From Zobellia uliginosa (GTDB lineage: Bacteria > Bacteroidota > Bacteroidia > Flavobacteriales > Flavobacteriaceae), in NCBI RefSeq assembly GCF_018860745.1, contig NZ_JAHKPY010000012.1, forward strand, positions 310,001 through 374,000: DNA of 64,000 nt, written 5' to 3'. Under the pieces are notes generated by a model. It saw only the letters and a program-made list of their open reading frames with translations, was not told where the DNA came from and searched no databases. Below are positions 7,299-16,852 of the stretch, piece after piece. The first letter of the stretch is position 1; every line of letters starts with the position of its first letter. Position numbers and translations under genes: made by a program.

Positions 7299-9908
7299 TT
7301 AAAACTGTTGGCCGATAATAAAGTGTGTTTGAAGTCCGCTAGGTCCTTGTCCTATAGAAGCTGGCCTAAGGTCTTCATCAAACCCGTAACCAAAATCAAT
7401 ACCTAACAACCCGAATGCCGGCATGAATATGCGCAGCCCCACTCCGGCCGATCGTTTTATTTGAAACGGATTAAATTCCTGAAAATTGTTGAAGGCATTA
7501 CCACCTTCCATAAATGCAAGCATATAAATGGAAGCTGAAGGCTTCAAAGTTAACGGATAACGCAGCTCTAATGAGAATTTATTGTATACTAAACCGCCTT
7601 CTTGTTGCCCAGTTATAGGGTCAATTGGCGTTAAAGATTGATTCTCATATCCTCTTAACTGAACCACATCACGACCATCTAAAGTAAAGTTACCAAGACC
7701 GTCACCACCTACGAAGAAACGCTCAAAAGGAACATCACCTACATCATTATTATAGTTACCCAAGAAACCGAACTCTGCGTTGGTACGCATAACCAAATCA
7801 CCAACTAAGGTTGTATACCAATCACCTTTAAATTTAACCTTATAATACTCTAACCATCTAAAACGTTGTTGATCGATATCTTCCAATTCTGTAGATTCTG
7901 CTGTAGTCAACCCAACTTGCGCTTTTTGCAAAGTCAATTCTTCACTTCTATCCCGCAAAGTTGCAAAATCCTTATTGCTAAATAAAGAATAAGGTGGCGT
8001 AAACTTTGCTGTTACTTCAAAGTTAGACCCTCCTCTAGGGAAGATACGACCCCCTGAAGTAGCATTTCTAGAAATCCCCAAAGTGTAAGCAAATGAATTG
8101 GATTTTCCGTTACCAAAATTGAACAACCCAATATCATAATTATTGAACTCATACAGTTGGTAGCTCAAGGAGTGGGAAATTGTAAAGAAATCATCAGGCC
8201 ACTGAACACGTTTTGCCAAACCAGCTGTAATACCGGTAATTGCAAACCCACGATCTTTATCTACCTCGATTCTACTGCTATTTGAGTTATTATAATCTAC
8301 CCCAAATTGCTGTGTTCGGGATAAGTTTAAGCTAAATTGAACTGGTTTTCTACCTCCCAACCAAGGTTCTGCAAAGTTCAAACTGTAAACCCTAAAGGTT
8401 CTACTGGCCTGCACTCTCATGGCAAAAGTTTGACCATCACCCATTGGTACAGGTTTATATGCTTCACCTTTTAAAATATTCTTAATAGAGAAGTTATTAA
8501 AAGAAAGCCCAAGCGTTCCTATAAAACCTCCACCACCGTAGCCACCTTGCAGTTCTATCTGACTTGAACCAGATTCTACCAAGTTGTATTTAATATCTAC
8601 CGTACCTTCGTTAGGGTTAGGATTGAGAATGTCCGGCTTAATCTGTTCCGCATCAAAATATCCTAATTGCTGTAATTCACGAATGGTCCTGATGATATCA
8701 CTCTTGTTATATTTCTGTCCTGGACGCGTTCTAAGTTCGCGATAAATAACGTGGTCGTTCGTACGGTCATTACCAACAACATCTATATGGTTAAGAAAAG
8801 TCTCCTTACCTTCTATAACACGAATTTCAAAATTAATGGTATCATTTTCCGCAGAAACTTCTACTGGGTTGATGCTTGAAAACAAGTACCCGTTATTTTG
8901 GTATAAGCTAGTAACATCATTAGGTTCTGGCTTAGAATCATCTGCAATACGTTCTCTTAACAATACGCCGTTATACGTATCCCCTTTTTTAATACCCAAT
9001 ACTGATGCCAATTGGCGGTCCGTATACACACTGTTACCAACAAAGTCAATATCACCAAAATAGTATTTGTTACCTTCTTCAATTTGATATTTTAAGATGA
9101 TATTATTTTCATCTACCTTGATCAAAGAGTCGGAAATAACACGTGCGTCACGATAACCGTTCTCCGCATACTTATCCGATAATAGCTCTAAATCATTTTC
9201 ATAGTCTTCTTCTATGAATTTAGATTTCTTCCAAAAACGCCAAAACCGCTTTTCTTTGGTTTTCTTAAAAGCACCTTTTAATTTCTTATCGGATAACTGA
9301 TCGTTACCTTCAAAAATCATTTCCTTAATCTTAACCTTATCACCCTTATTGATATTTATGACCATTTTCTGAGCATTGGTCTCAGAGGTATCATTGGCAA
9401 CGATTATAGCGGTTTTTGTATTTAAGAAACCTTGCTTTTTGTACTTATTATCTAGATAGTTTTTGGTGTTGGCTATTAAACTTTCTGTGATTTTTTTACC
9501 TTTCTTAAGGTCTGTATCTTTAAGGATATCATCAACCTTTCTAGGCTTTACACCGTTTATAACGACATCTGATAGCGTTGGTCTTTCAATAATATTCAAT
9601 TCCAGAAAAACCTTATCACCTTCTATATTAGTAATATAAAAATCTATATTCTTAAAAAGTTCAAGACCCCAAAGCTTGTTGATTATTCCACTAACTTCAT
9701 CACCCGGAAGCGTTATAGGTTGCCCTACACGTAAGCCGGTATACGTCTTTACGGTCTGCTCATTATAACTTTGCAGTCCTGTGACCTCCAAACCACCTAA
9801 AATGTACTTTTTACCGTCCTCAAAAGAAAGTTCTTGTGCGGAGCAAAATGCGGTTGCAAAAATTAATAGGAGTGTAATAAAAGGTTCGAAGGATATGAAC
9901 CTTTTCAT
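7299..9908 (-). CDS. bamA: Outer membrane protein assembly factor BamA
   Basis: This protein of about 869 residues inserts beta-barrels into the outer membrane. It has a signal peptide (MKRFISFEPFITLLLIF, cleavage after FCSAQ), a chain of POTRA domains over about residues 30-440, and a C-terminal 16-strand barrel ending in Phe (IIGQQF). I chose the ATG at 9908, which starts the signal peptide 4 nt after the uppS stop codon; an upstream in-frame start at 9941 would overlap uppS and prefix non-signal sequence. Long inserted loops in the barrel make it larger than E. coli BamA (810). The two downstream ompH genes fit the assembly role. Confidence 0.96.
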   Translation of the reverse strand: MKRFISFEPFITLLLIFATAFCSAQELSFEDGKKYILGGLEVTGLQSYNEQTVKTYTGLRVGQPITLPGDEVSGIINKLWGLELFKNIDFYITNIEGDKVFLELNIIERPTLSDVVINGVKPRKVDDILKDTDLKKGKKITESLIANTKNYLDNKYKKQGFLNTKTAIIVANDTSETNAQKMVININKGDKVKIKEMIFEGNDQLSDKKLKGAFKKTKEKRFWRFWKKSKFIEEDYENDLELLSDKYAENGYRDARVISDSLIKVDENNIILKYQIEEGNKYYFGDIDFVGNSVYTDRQLASVLGIKKGDTYNGVLLRERIADDSKPEPNDVTSLYQNNGYLFSSINPVEVSAENDTINFEIRVIEGKETFLNHIDVVGNDRTNDHVIYRELRTRPGQKYNKSDIIRTIRELQQLGYFDAEQIKPDILNPNPNEGTVDIKYNLVESGSSQIELQGGYGGGGFIGTLGLSFNNFSIKNILKGEAYKPVPMGDGQTFAMRVQASRTFRVYSLNFAEPWLGGRKPVQFSLNLSRTQQFGVDYNNSNSSRIEVDKDRGFAITGITAGLAKRVQWPDDFFTISHSLSYQLYEFNNYDIGLFNFGNGKSNSFAYTLGISRNATSGGRIFPRGGSNFEVTAKFTPPYSLFSNKDFATLRDRSEELTLQKAQVGLTTAESTELEDIDQQRFRWLEYYKVKFKGDWYTTLVGDLVMRTNAEFGFLGNYNNDVGDVPFERFFVGGDGLGNFTLDGRDVVQLRGYENQSLTPIDPITGQQEGGLVYNKFSLELRYPLTLKPSASIYMLAFMEGGNAFNNFQEFNPFQIKRSAGVGLRIFMPAFGLLGIDFGYGFDEDLRPASIGQGPSGLQTHFIIGQQF

Positions 9909-9912
9909 ATCG

Positions 9913-10653
9913 CTAATTGAGTTGTTCGCTGGTTTTTCCAAATCTTCGTTCTCTGTTCTGATAACTTTTTATGGCTTCTGCCAAATGTTGACTACTAAAA
10001 TCGGGCCAAAATACATCAACGAAATATAATTCCGCATAGGCTATTTGCCACAGTAAAAAATTGCTGATACGATGCTCACCACTAGTGCGGACAAGCAAAT
10101 CTACATCAGGCAAATCGTGCGTGTAAAGATGGCTATTAATAATGGTTTCGTCAATGTTTTCAACTGAAATTATATTATTTTTAACTTTGGTACTTATTTG
10201 TTTTACTGCGTTTTTGAGCTCTTCTCGCGCACCATAACTTAAAGCCAAAGTAAGGGTCATTCCTGTATTTTCCCTAGTTTTCTCCATTACCTCTTTAAGT
10301 TCCCTATTAGCCTTTTTGGGTAATGACTCCAAATCTCCAATGGCATTCAACCTAATGTTGTTTTCTGAAAAAGTCTTTAATTCTTTCTTTAATGAGGACA
10401 CTAAAAGCCTCATTAACGTATCTATTTCAATTTTAGGCCTTTTCCAATTTTCTGTAGAAAATGTATATAGGGTAAGATATTCTAGTTTTATTTTTACACA
10501 GTTTTCAACTGTTTCCCGAACAGTTTTAACTCCGTTTTCATGTCCAAAAACGCGAAGTTTGCCTTTTTGTTTAGCCCAACGACCATTTCCATCCATAATT
10601 ATGGCAAGGTGGCGTGGCATTTTATTTTTATCTAATTCTTCTAGGTCAACCAT
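9913..10653 (-). CDS. uppS: Undecaprenyl diphosphate synthase (isoprenyl transferase)
   Basis: This 246-residue cis-prenyltransferase extends farnesyl diphosphate with isopentenyl diphosphate to make the C55 carrier lipid for peptidoglycan and glycan export. IIMDGNGRWAK carries the catalytic Asp21, and the second signature RTSGEHRISNFLLWQ, followed by AYAELYF and WPDF, is intact. I preferred the ATG at 10653, which gives the family N-terminus; an in-frame GTG at 10704 would add 17 atypical residues. The stop lies 4 nt before bamA, so translation is probably coupled. A TAnnTTTG box about 95 nt upstream may drive the whole envelope operon. Confidence 0.96.
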   Translation of the reverse strand: MVDLEELDKNKMPRHLAIIMDGNGRWAKQKGKLRVFGHENGVKTVRETVENCVKIKLEYLTLYTFSTENWKRPKIEIDTLMRLLVSSLKKELKTFSENNIRLNAIGDLESLPKKANRELKEVMEKTRENTGMTLTLALSYGAREELKNAVKQISTKVKNNIISVENIDETIINSHLYTHDLPDVDLLVRTSGEHRISNFLLWQIAYAELYFVDVFWPDFSSQHLAEAIKSYQNRERRFGKTSEQLN

Positions 10654-10747
10654 AAGGAACTGATCATATTGCTCTAATAAGCATTCTATTGGACGAGAGC
10701 ACACAACCCCATCAACCTCTAAAATTATTCATTTTTTGAGCGCACGG

Positions 10748-10755
10748 CAAAAATA
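10748..10755 (-). promoter_or_regulatory. Candidate -7 box for the uppS-bamA-ompH operon
   Basis: TATTTTTG on the minus strand fits the Bacteroidota -7 consensus TAnnTTTG. No good TTTG is present at -33. The predicted leader to the uppS ATG would be about 90 nt. Confidence 0.35.
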
Positions 10756-10828
10756 GCCCATAAATTTGAATTATGCATAGTTATGGCTATATCAAGAAAA
10801 GAAAATAAGGGATATACAGAGGTCTTAC

Positions 10829-11527
10829 CTATTCAAAACACTCATTACAAGGTTTTCTACCAAAAGTATAGGTTAAGGTGAAACCGGAGAACATATACCA
10901 GTCGTCATTAAAGACATTTCCGAAACGAAGATCATCTAACTGGCGACTAACATTAAGTTTTTCTGGGTTACTACTATCCAGATTGTCGGTAAATGTATAT
11001 CGTGCACCTATTTCCGCTCCTAATATCAAAAACTGATTCAATCTAATCTTTGCTCCAACAGTCATTGGTACGGCAAAAGTTCCGTCTCTTTGAGCCACAC
11101 TTAAAAACTGACCTGCATCAAAGTAATTGTAGTCATATCTCACATAAGTGATACCTGTATATAGATATGGGGTAAACGCTGGACCCATCTTATGTAAATT
11201 ATACTCTACGAAGTTAAATTCAAGTCCGGCAGAAGCTTCTAAAAGAGAATTATCCATCTGGTAGCCTCTCTGCTGACGAGATGGATCGTTGGATTTTGTA
11301 TCATCTGCATCAAACTTTGCATAGATTACACTAGCACGCCACGCATAACGTTTGGCTATATTCCATTTAAAAATGCCCCCGATAGCAATATCAGATGGTG
11401 AAATATAAGTAGTGCGCCCTACATCCCCTATAACATTGGCTCCTCCAGCAAAAATACCGGCTTCATAGGTTTGAGCTCCTATTGTGCCAAAAGTACATAG
11501 TAGAACTATGACAATGAAATGCTTCAT
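10829..11527 (-). CDS. DUF6089 family outer-membrane beta-barrel protein
   Basis: This 232-residue protein has a signal peptide (MKHFIVIVLLCTFGTIGAQ) and alternating aromatic strands typical of a small beta-barrel (YTGITYVRYDYNYF and similar). It corresponds to the DUF6089 family, often found just upstream of uppS-bamA in Bacteroidota, as here. Its function is not established; a role in envelope biogenesis is inferred from this conserved position. The chosen ATG at 11527 starts the signal peptide, while in-frame extension to 11653 would run into the NAD kinase gene. The C-terminus has two cysteines (PCNEC) after the last strand. Confidence 0.85.
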   Translation of the reverse strand: MKHFIVIVLLCTFGTIGAQTYEAGIFAGGANVIGDVGRTTYISPSDIAIGGIFKWNIAKRYAWRASVIYAKFDADDTKSNDPSRQQRGYQMDNSLLEASAGLEFNFVEYNLHKMGPAFTPYLYTGITYVRYDYNYFDAGQFLSVAQRDGTFAVPMTVGAKIRLNQFLILGAEIGARYTFTDNLDSSNPEKLNVSRQLDDLRFGNVFNDDWYMFSGFTLTYTFGRKPCNECFE

Positions 11528-11628
11528 AAATAGTATTAGTTTTCGAATATAACAATTGTACTCAACTATTATATTAATGTTCTCACATGATAAACAGGAT
11601 TTGCGGTTTTTTATTGTCCGCTCGAGAT

Positions 11629-12510
11629 TCAATTCCGGCGATCTTCGCCCCATAACAGTTTATTCCGCAGGGTTTTCAGAAAACTCTCCGAAGTATATTC
11701 TATCATTTTAATCACAAAGTCTGCCTTCTTTATCAGAATTTCCTTTCCGTTCTCAACAGATGCAATTCTAGAATCTAGTGAAATAAGATGGTTATCTTCC
11801 CTTCCCGATACTTTTAGTCGTATTTGGGTATCATCTGAAATAACCAAAGGTCTCGCATTTAAATTGTGCGGAGCTATGGGTGTTAGCACCAAGGATTTTG
11901 CAGTTGGTACAATAACAGGACCACCGCAACTAAGCGAATATCCGGTAGAACCGGTTGGGGTAGAAATGATGAGTCCATCTGCCCAATAAGAGGTTAAATA
12001 TTCGTTATTTAGATACGTCTCTACTGTAATCATAGAAGTTGTATCCTTTCTACTTACCGTAATCTCATTCAAAGCAAAACGCAATTCGTTCAACTCTAAA
12101 ATATCCGAACCCTGATCAACTTCCACCAAACTTCTTTCTACTATAGTGTATTCTCCTCTTTTAAACTCCTGAACCACTTTACGGACTTCTTCTTTACTAA
12201 ATGTCGAAAGAAATCCTAAACGACCTGTATTGACACCAACTATTGGAATGCCCAAATCCTTCACAAAGGTAGTTGCCCTAAGAATAGTACCATCACCACC
12301 AAAACTAACAAACATATCATAAGAGCTATCCAACCCTTCTACATCAGTAAACGTGGTATAATTAGCTGCACTATATTTTTGAGAGAGAAAATAGTGAAAT
12401 TCTTTTTCAATTGCGATTACCGCGTGCTCTTTTTGTAGCTCATCAAGCAACTCCATAACATATTGCAAGGTGTCTTCTTGATACATTTGACTGTAAACGG
12501 CAACTTTCAT
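11629..12510 (-). CDS. nadK: NAD kinase
   Basis: This 293-residue cytoplasmic enzyme phosphorylates NAD to NADP. The GGDGT motif contains catalytic Asp73, the NAD-binding NEITVSRK segment is present, and GSTGYSLSCGGP closes the active site, all in the standard order. Length is normal for bacterial NadK. It starts at an ATG with a TAnnTTTG box 47 nt upstream and is followed by the DUF6089 gene after a 101-nt gap. Confidence 0.96.
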   Translation of the reverse strand: MKVAVYSQMYQEDTLQYVMELLDELQKEHAVIAIEKEFHYFLSQKYSAANYTTFTDVEGLDSSYDMFVSFGGDGTILRATTFVKDLGIPIVGVNTGRLGFLSTFSKEEVRKVVQEFKRGEYTIVERSLVEVDQGSDILELNELRFALNEITVSRKDTTSMITVETYLNNEYLTSYWADGLIISTPTGSTGYSLSCGGPVIVPTAKSLVLTPIAPHNLNARPLVISDDTQIRLKVSGREDNHLISLDSRIASVENGKEILIKKADFVIKMIEYTSESFLKTLRNKLLWGEDRRN

Positions 12511-12556
12511 TCCTTAATCTTTATTGTAATTACTAAAACCTTTTGGCCTTACGCAA

Positions 12557-12564
12557 CAAAAATA
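12557..12564 (-). promoter_or_regulatory. Candidate -7 box for nadK
   Basis: TATTTTTG on the minus strand matches TAnnTTTG and would give a leader of roughly 40 nt. The -33 element is not clear. Confidence 0.35.
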
Positions 12565-12615
12565 AGGATTGTACCCTTGACTAATTACCCTTTTTAAAGA
12601 ATATCGCAAGAAATC

Positions 12616-13272
12616 CTAAACGTTAAGATATTTGTCAAGATAATCTGATCGTTCCTTTAAGTCCTCCAAGAATTGATCGTCCGTATTACCGAACAGTACA
12701 TTATAATTATATCTACGGAATGTTTGAAGAATATCGTTTAAATTAGAAGAAGCTATTTTAATTGTTATTTGAACCACATCATTCTTAGAATCGGTAATGA
12801 AACCACCAATTAATTTGGTATTGTTACTTTCAACAATTTGCGCAATCTCACTAAAGGAATAGTCCTTTATACCTTTAGCCACTACTATGATTCCGCCTGG
12901 CTCCGTAAAGAACGGCGTGTCTATAAAGACACTTACAATATCAGTAAGATCATAATGGCCATCAATCCTCCCTTTTTCATCAAGAATAGGCACAAGATTG
13001 GCTTCGTTTCTAGCAAAAACCTCAAGAACATCCAACCAACTCGTTTCTTTTCGAACAAAAAATGTTTCCAAATCGTACCGATATTGTTCTATTTTCTTGT
13101 TGATATCAAAATTCTCCAAGTCATTTTCACTAAGCACCCCTAGGTATGCCTCGTTCTCTGTCACTGCAACGTGTGAGTACGTGGTATCCTTAAAAAAGGA
13201 AATTACCTTAGCTAATGAATCGCCTATTTTAAAAGACGGAATATCTGTTACTATTTGATCTTGAATGTGCAT
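12616..13272 (-). CDS. CBS domain-containing protein
   Basis: This 218-residue protein carries a pair of CBS motifs over about residues 1-130 (for example VAVTENEAYLGVLSENDL and LVPILDEKGRIDGHYDLTDI), the module that binds adenosyl ligands. The remaining C-terminal half (about 140-218) looks ACT-like (a beta-alpha pattern around GGIIVVAKG and VVQITIKI). Its partner is not evident. The ATG at 13272 gives the compact family start; an upstream in-frame start at 13314 adds 14 residues. It is divergent from pdxJ across a 93-nt gap. It might sense nucleotide state beside nadK, but this is inference. Confidence 0.82.
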   Translation of the reverse strand: MHIQDQIVTDIPSFKIGDSLAKVISFFKDTTYSHVAVTENEAYLGVLSENDLENFDINKKIEQYRYDLETFFVRKETSWLDVLEVFARNEANLVPILDEKGRIDGHYDLTDIVSVFIDTPFFTEPGGIIVVAKGIKDYSFSEIAQIVESNNTKLIGGFITDSKNDVVQITIKIASSNLNDILQTFRRYNYNVLFGNTDDQFLEDLKERSDYLDKYLNV

Positions 13273-13331
13273 AACTCTTTCTACTAAACGCAAAATACTA
13301 ATTAAAAATATCAAAAGGCATGCCTAATTTG

Positions 13332-13339
13332 TATTTTTG
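13332..13339 (+). promoter_or_regulatory. Candidate -7 box for pdxJ
   Basis: TATTTTTG is an exact TAnnTTTG match 26 nt before the pdxJ ATG, giving a leader of about 20 nt. A convincing TTTG at -33 is missing. Confidence 0.4.
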
Positions 13340-13365
13340 TACCAAATGGTTAATTCTCCCGTTAA

Positions 13366-14082
13366 ATGACAAAATTAAGTGTAAACATCAACAAAATTGC
13401 AACCTTAAGAAACGCCAGAGGTGGCAATATGCCAGATTTATTGAAGACTGCCACGGATATTGAGTCTTTTGGCGGCCAAGGCATAACCGTTCATCCTAGA
13501 CCTGATGAAAGACACATTCGCTATCAAGATGCAAGAGCCTTAAAAAAAGTAGTTACCACGGAGTATAATATAGAGGGTAATCCTGTTGAAAAATTCATAG
13601 AACTTGTACTGGAAACGCAACCTACCCAAGTAACCTTGGTACCTGATGCGGTAGATGCTATTACTTCAAATGCCGGCTGGGATACTATAAAACATAAAGA
13701 TTTCCTAAAAGATGTAATTAAAACTTTCAAAAACGCAGGCATACGGACATCAATTTTCGTTGATGCAGAAGCCCGCATGGTAGAAGGTGCAGCAGAAACC
13801 GGCACGGAGCGCATTGAACTTTACACGGAGAGTTATGCAGCGCTATTTTCAAAAGGAAACCATAGCCAAGCTGTCAAGCCTTTTACCGAAGCTGCCAAAA
13901 TTGCACATAAATGTGGTTTAGGTATTAATGCAGGACATGATTTAAATTTAGACAACATTAAATACTTCAAAGAGAACGTTCCCCATTTATTAGAAGTCTC
14001 CATTGGTCATGCCCTAATTTGCGAATCGCTTTACCTGGGTCTGGATAACGTTGTAAATATGTACCTGAATAAATTAAAATGA
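13366..14082 (+). CDS. pdxJ: Pyridoxine 5'-phosphate synthase
   Basis: This 238-residue TIM-barrel enzyme condenses 1-deoxyxylulose 5-phosphate with 3-amino-2-oxopropyl phosphate to form pyridoxine phosphate in the DXP-dependent vitamin B6 pathway. The catalytic and binding residues of E. coli PdxJ are conserved: Asn9, Arg18, His43 and Arg45 and His50 in HPRPDERHI, and Glu70. GINAGHDLN near the C-terminus forms the phosphate site. The stop codon overlaps the next ATG by the ATGA arrangement, so the hydrolase is translationally coupled. Confidence 0.97.
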   Translation: MTKLSVNINKIATLRNARGGNMPDLLKTATDIESFGGQGITVHPRPDERHIRYQDARALKKVVTTEYNIEGNPVEKFIELVLETQPTQVTLVPDAVDAITSNAGWDTIKHKDFLKDVIKTFKNAGIRTSIFVDAEARMVEGAAETGTERIELYTESYAALFSKGNHSQAVKPFTEAAKIAHKCGLGINAGHDLNLDNIKYFKENVPHLLEVSIGHALICESLYLGLDNVVNMYLNKLK

Positions 14083-14852
14083 CAGAAACTTTACACTCCA
14101 AAATACTTGGAACCGGTACCCCCCTTTTAATCTTACATGGTTTTCTGGGGATGTCCGATAATTGGAAAACCTTGGGCAACCAGTATGCAGAAGAAGGTTT
14201 TGAAGTACACCTCATAGACCAACGCAACCATGGTAAGAGTTTTTGGTCCGATGATTTTAATTATGATCTTCTTAGCGGTGACCTAAAGAAATACATGCAA
14301 ACACATCATTTGGAAAATGCCTTGATTATTGGACATTCTATGGGAGGCAAGACCGCTATGCAGTTTGCCAGTAGTTATCCCAATCTGGTAAAAAAGATGA
14401 TAATTGCGGATATTGGACCTAAATTTTACCCACCTCACCACCAGCCTATCATTAATGGTTTGAATGCCCTAAATCTGGACACTATGAAGTCTAGAAACGA
14501 AGCCGATTCCGAATTAGGAAAATACATAACCGACTTTGGCACCAGACAATTCCTGCTCAAGAATCTCTATTGGGTCGAAAAAGGTAAGTTGGGTTTTCGG
14601 TTCAATCTTAGTGTTTTAAGTGAAAAAATGAATGAAATAGGAGAAAATATTGGCACAACGGACTCCTATAACGGTCCCGTTCTTTTCCTACGTGGTGACC
14701 GTTCAGAATATATCATGCCAAATGACATTGCCGAAATAAAGAAACACTTTCCACAAGCACAATTAGACACTATAGACCACGCCGGGCACTGGCTACATGC
14801 AGAAAACCCAAAACAGTTTTTTGAAAAATCCATGAATTTCCTAAAACCCTAA
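14079..14852 (+). CDS. Alpha/beta hydrolase (YbfF-like esterase)
   Basis: This 257-residue hydrolase has the oxyanion segment [10 protein letters not shown], the nucleophile Ser87 in GHSMGG, a probable acid Asp207 in LRGDRSEY and His237 in DHAGHW. It resembles the small-acyl esterase YbfF. Its start overlaps the pdxJ stop by 4 nt, and this pairing suggests co-expression with vitamin B6 synthesis, though no substrate link is known to me. No signal peptide is seen, so it should be cytoplasmic. Confidence 0.88.
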   Translation: MTETLHSKILGTGTPLLILHGFLGMSDNWKTLGNQYAEEGFEVHLIDQRNHGKSFWSDDFNYDLLSGDLKKYMQTHHLENALIIGHSMGGKTAMQFASSYPNLVKKMIIADIGPKFYPPHHQPIINGLNALNLDTMKSRNEADSELGKYITDFGTRQFLLKNLYWVEKGKLGFRFNLSVLSEKMNEIGENIGTTDSYNGPVLFLRGDRSEYIMPNDIAEIKKHFPQAQLDTIDHAGHWLHAENPKQFFEKSMNFLKP

Positions 14853-14978
14853 ACTGATTTTACATCACATAAATGGGAACGGGGTTTAATATTTTGTAGC
14901 GCCAATACTCAAAGACGCAACTAATCTTTATCTTTAAGGGTAATGAAATTATTCATTGCAGATTAAAAATTTACAACT

Positions 14979-15329
14979 ATGAAACTAATTTTACGCGTTC
15001 TTTTAACCGCCCTTGCCGTGGTTATACTATCCAAAATATTACCACACGTCTCAGTAGACAGTTACATGACAGCTATAATCGTTGCTATAGTTCTTAGTCT
15101 TTTGAACTTCATAGTTAAGCCCATTCTTGTTATACTTACCCTGCCGGTAACCATTATCACCTTAGGTCTTTTCCTACTTGTAATCAATGCCATTATCATT
15201 TTATTGGCAGACAATCTTATTGATGGATTTAATGTAGATGGTGTTTTATGGGCTATACTTTTTAGCCTTTTGTTATCCTTTCTTCAATCTATATTGTTTT
15301 CGCTTTTAAAAGACGACGAAAAATCATAA
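14979..15329 (+). CDS. Small four-helix membrane protein of the phage holin family IV (PF04020) type
   Basis: This 116-residue protein is almost entirely hydrophobic with four predicted membrane helices (about residues 5-22, 30-50, 55-80, 88-110) and a short charged C-terminus (KDDEKS). It matches the DUF/PF04020 family whose name refers to mycobacteriophage holins. Chromosomal copies like this one are common in bacteria with no prophage context, and there are no phage genes nearby. The role is unknown. Confidence 0.8.
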   Translation: MKLILRVLLTALAVVILSKILPHVSVDSYMTAIIVAIVLSLLNFIVKPILVILTLPVTIITLGLFLLVINAIIILLADNLIDGFNVDGVLWAILFSLLLSFLQSILFSLLKDDEKS

Positions 15330-15358
15330 CGATTGTTTGGATCTCAAGGCTTTAAAAA

Positions 15359-15390
15359 CTTGCCAACGTACATTTATTGTACTACTTTTG
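15359..15390 (+). promoter_or_regulatory. Bacteroidota-type promoter for trigger factor
   Basis: CTTG at 15359-15362 and TACTTTTG at 15383-15390 are separated by exactly 20 nt. The second is a perfect TAnnTTTG match. The leader to the tig ATG would be about 30 nt. Confidence 0.65.
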
Positions 15391-15426
15391 CATCCCATTT
15401 TTATGGAAACAAAAAAGAAGATTTAG

Positions 15427-16749
15427 ATGAATATTACAAAAGAGCAGATCGACGATTTAAATGCCGTCGTTAAAGTTGCCATCACCAAGGAAGATTACCA
15501 AGATAAGGTAGACAACATCTTAAGTGACTATAGAAAGTCGGCCAACGTACCCGGTTTCAGAAAAGGGCACGTGCCAATGGGCTTGATAAAAAAACAATAC
15601 GGCAAGGCCGTTTTGGTAGACGAAGTAAACAAACTTCTTCAAGATAACCTTAACAAATACCTTACTGAAGAAAAATTAGATGTCCTTGGAAATCCCCTTC
15701 CTAAGCAACAAGACAATTTTGACTGGGATGAAGAAGAACTTGCTTTTGAGTTTGAGTTAGGTCTAGCGCCTGATTTTGAAGTTCCTTTGAAAACAAAAAA
15801 ACCTATTACTCATTATAAAATCGTTGCGGACGATAAAATGGTAGAAGAGCAAGTTGAACGTATCTTAAAACAATACGGAAAACTTATTAGCAAGGATACT
15901 GTTGAAAAAAACAACGAAGTAACCGGTACTTTCAAGAACGAAGAGGAAGAAATAGACAATAAAGCTACTTTAGAACTTGACAAGGTCAAAAGCAAAAAAG
16001 CTTTAGATGCTTTAAAAGGAAAAAAGGTAGGTGATGTGGTTACATTGAAGTCTAAAGGTCTTTTCAAAGAAGATTATTTACTTTCAAGCGTTTTTGGTGT
16101 TTCTCAAGAAAAAGCAGCAGACCTAGATATTGAAGCTACTTTTACTATAGAGGAAATAAACGAAAGAGAACCTGCAGCCTTAGACCAAGAGCTTTTTGAC
16201 AAGCTTTTCGGTAAAGACGAGGTTAAATCTGAGAAAGACCTGAAGCAACGTATCAAGGATGATTCAGAGAAACAATTCGAACAACAGTCAGATCAAAAAT
16301 TATTGAATGACATTACCGAATATTTCATAGAAAACACAAAATTTGAACTTCCTTCCGAGTTTTTAACCAAGTGGATACAAACTACTGGTGAAAACCCATT
16401 GACCGAAGAAGAAGCCAACGAAGAGTATGAAAAATCTGAAAAAGGACTACGGTACCAACTTATAGAAGGTAAGGTTATTAAGGACAATGACATTCAACTT
16501 CAGTTTGATGAGCTCAAGGAATTCGCCAAAGGCTTTATTAAGCAGCAAATGGCACAATTTGGTCAATTAAATCCTCAAGAAGAAGAATTGGATAACATAG
16601 CCGCTCGTGTTTTAGGTAACCAAGACGAAGTAAAACGTCTATCCGAGCAGTTAATGAGCCAAAAACTGCTTACCTTATACAAAGAGAAAGTAAACCTAAA
16701 GACCAAAGAGGTTACTTACGAAAACTTTGTGAAGGAAGTTTACGGGTAA
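15427..16749 (+). CDS. tig: Trigger factor, ribosome-associated chaperone
   Basis: This 440-residue chaperone meets nascent chains at the ribosome exit tunnel. The ribosome-binding loop is visible as GFRKGHVP (around residue 40). The central FKBP-like domain is divergent, as usual in this phylum, and the C-terminal helical arms are rich in Glu and Lys. The gene has its own promoter and terminator and is followed by clpP and clpX, the frequent tig-clpP-clpX order. Confidence 0.93.
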   Translation: MNITKEQIDDLNAVVKVAITKEDYQDKVDNILSDYRKSANVPGFRKGHVPMGLIKKQYGKAVLVDEVNKLLQDNLNKYLTEEKLDVLGNPLPKQQDNFDWDEEELAFEFELGLAPDFEVPLKTKKPITHYKIVADDKMVEEQVERILKQYGKLISKDTVEKNNEVTGTFKNEEEEIDNKATLELDKVKSKKALDALKGKKVGDVVTLKSKGLFKEDYLLSSVFGVSQEKAADLDIEATFTIEEINEREPAALDQELFDKLFGKDEVKSEKDLKQRIKDDSEKQFEQQSDQKLLNDITEYFIENTKFELPSEFLTKWIQTTGENPLTEEEANEEYEKSEKGLRYQLIEGKVIKDNDIQLQFDELKEFAKGFIKQQMAQFGQLNPQEEELDNIAARVLGNQDEVKRLSEQLMSQKLLTLYKEKVNLKTKEVTYENFVKEVYG

Positions 16750-16778
16750 TATTTCCAAAAAATTATAAGTATCTTTAC

Positions 16779-16812
16779 GGTGCCGAAAATATTATTTTCG
16801 GCACCTTTTTTT
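16779..16812 (+). terminator. Rho-independent terminator after tig
   Basis: A 12-bp perfect stem, GGTGCCGAAAAT at 16779-16790 with ATTTTCGGCACC at 16794-16805, has a 3-nt loop and is followed by seven T. It separates tig from clpP transcription. Confidence 0.88.
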
Positions 16813-16852
16813 ATTTTATACCCCAGGGTTACTTAAACATCGAAAGAAAATT

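Noticed and set aside
10316-10663. Plus-strand frame opposite uppS
   Set aside because: uppS has complete catalytic motifs on the other strand; the plus-strand frame has no recognisable features.
14979-15329. Prophage remnant suggested by the holin-named family
   Set aside because: No other phage gene, integrase, or attachment site is near; PF04020 proteins are widespread in chromosomes.
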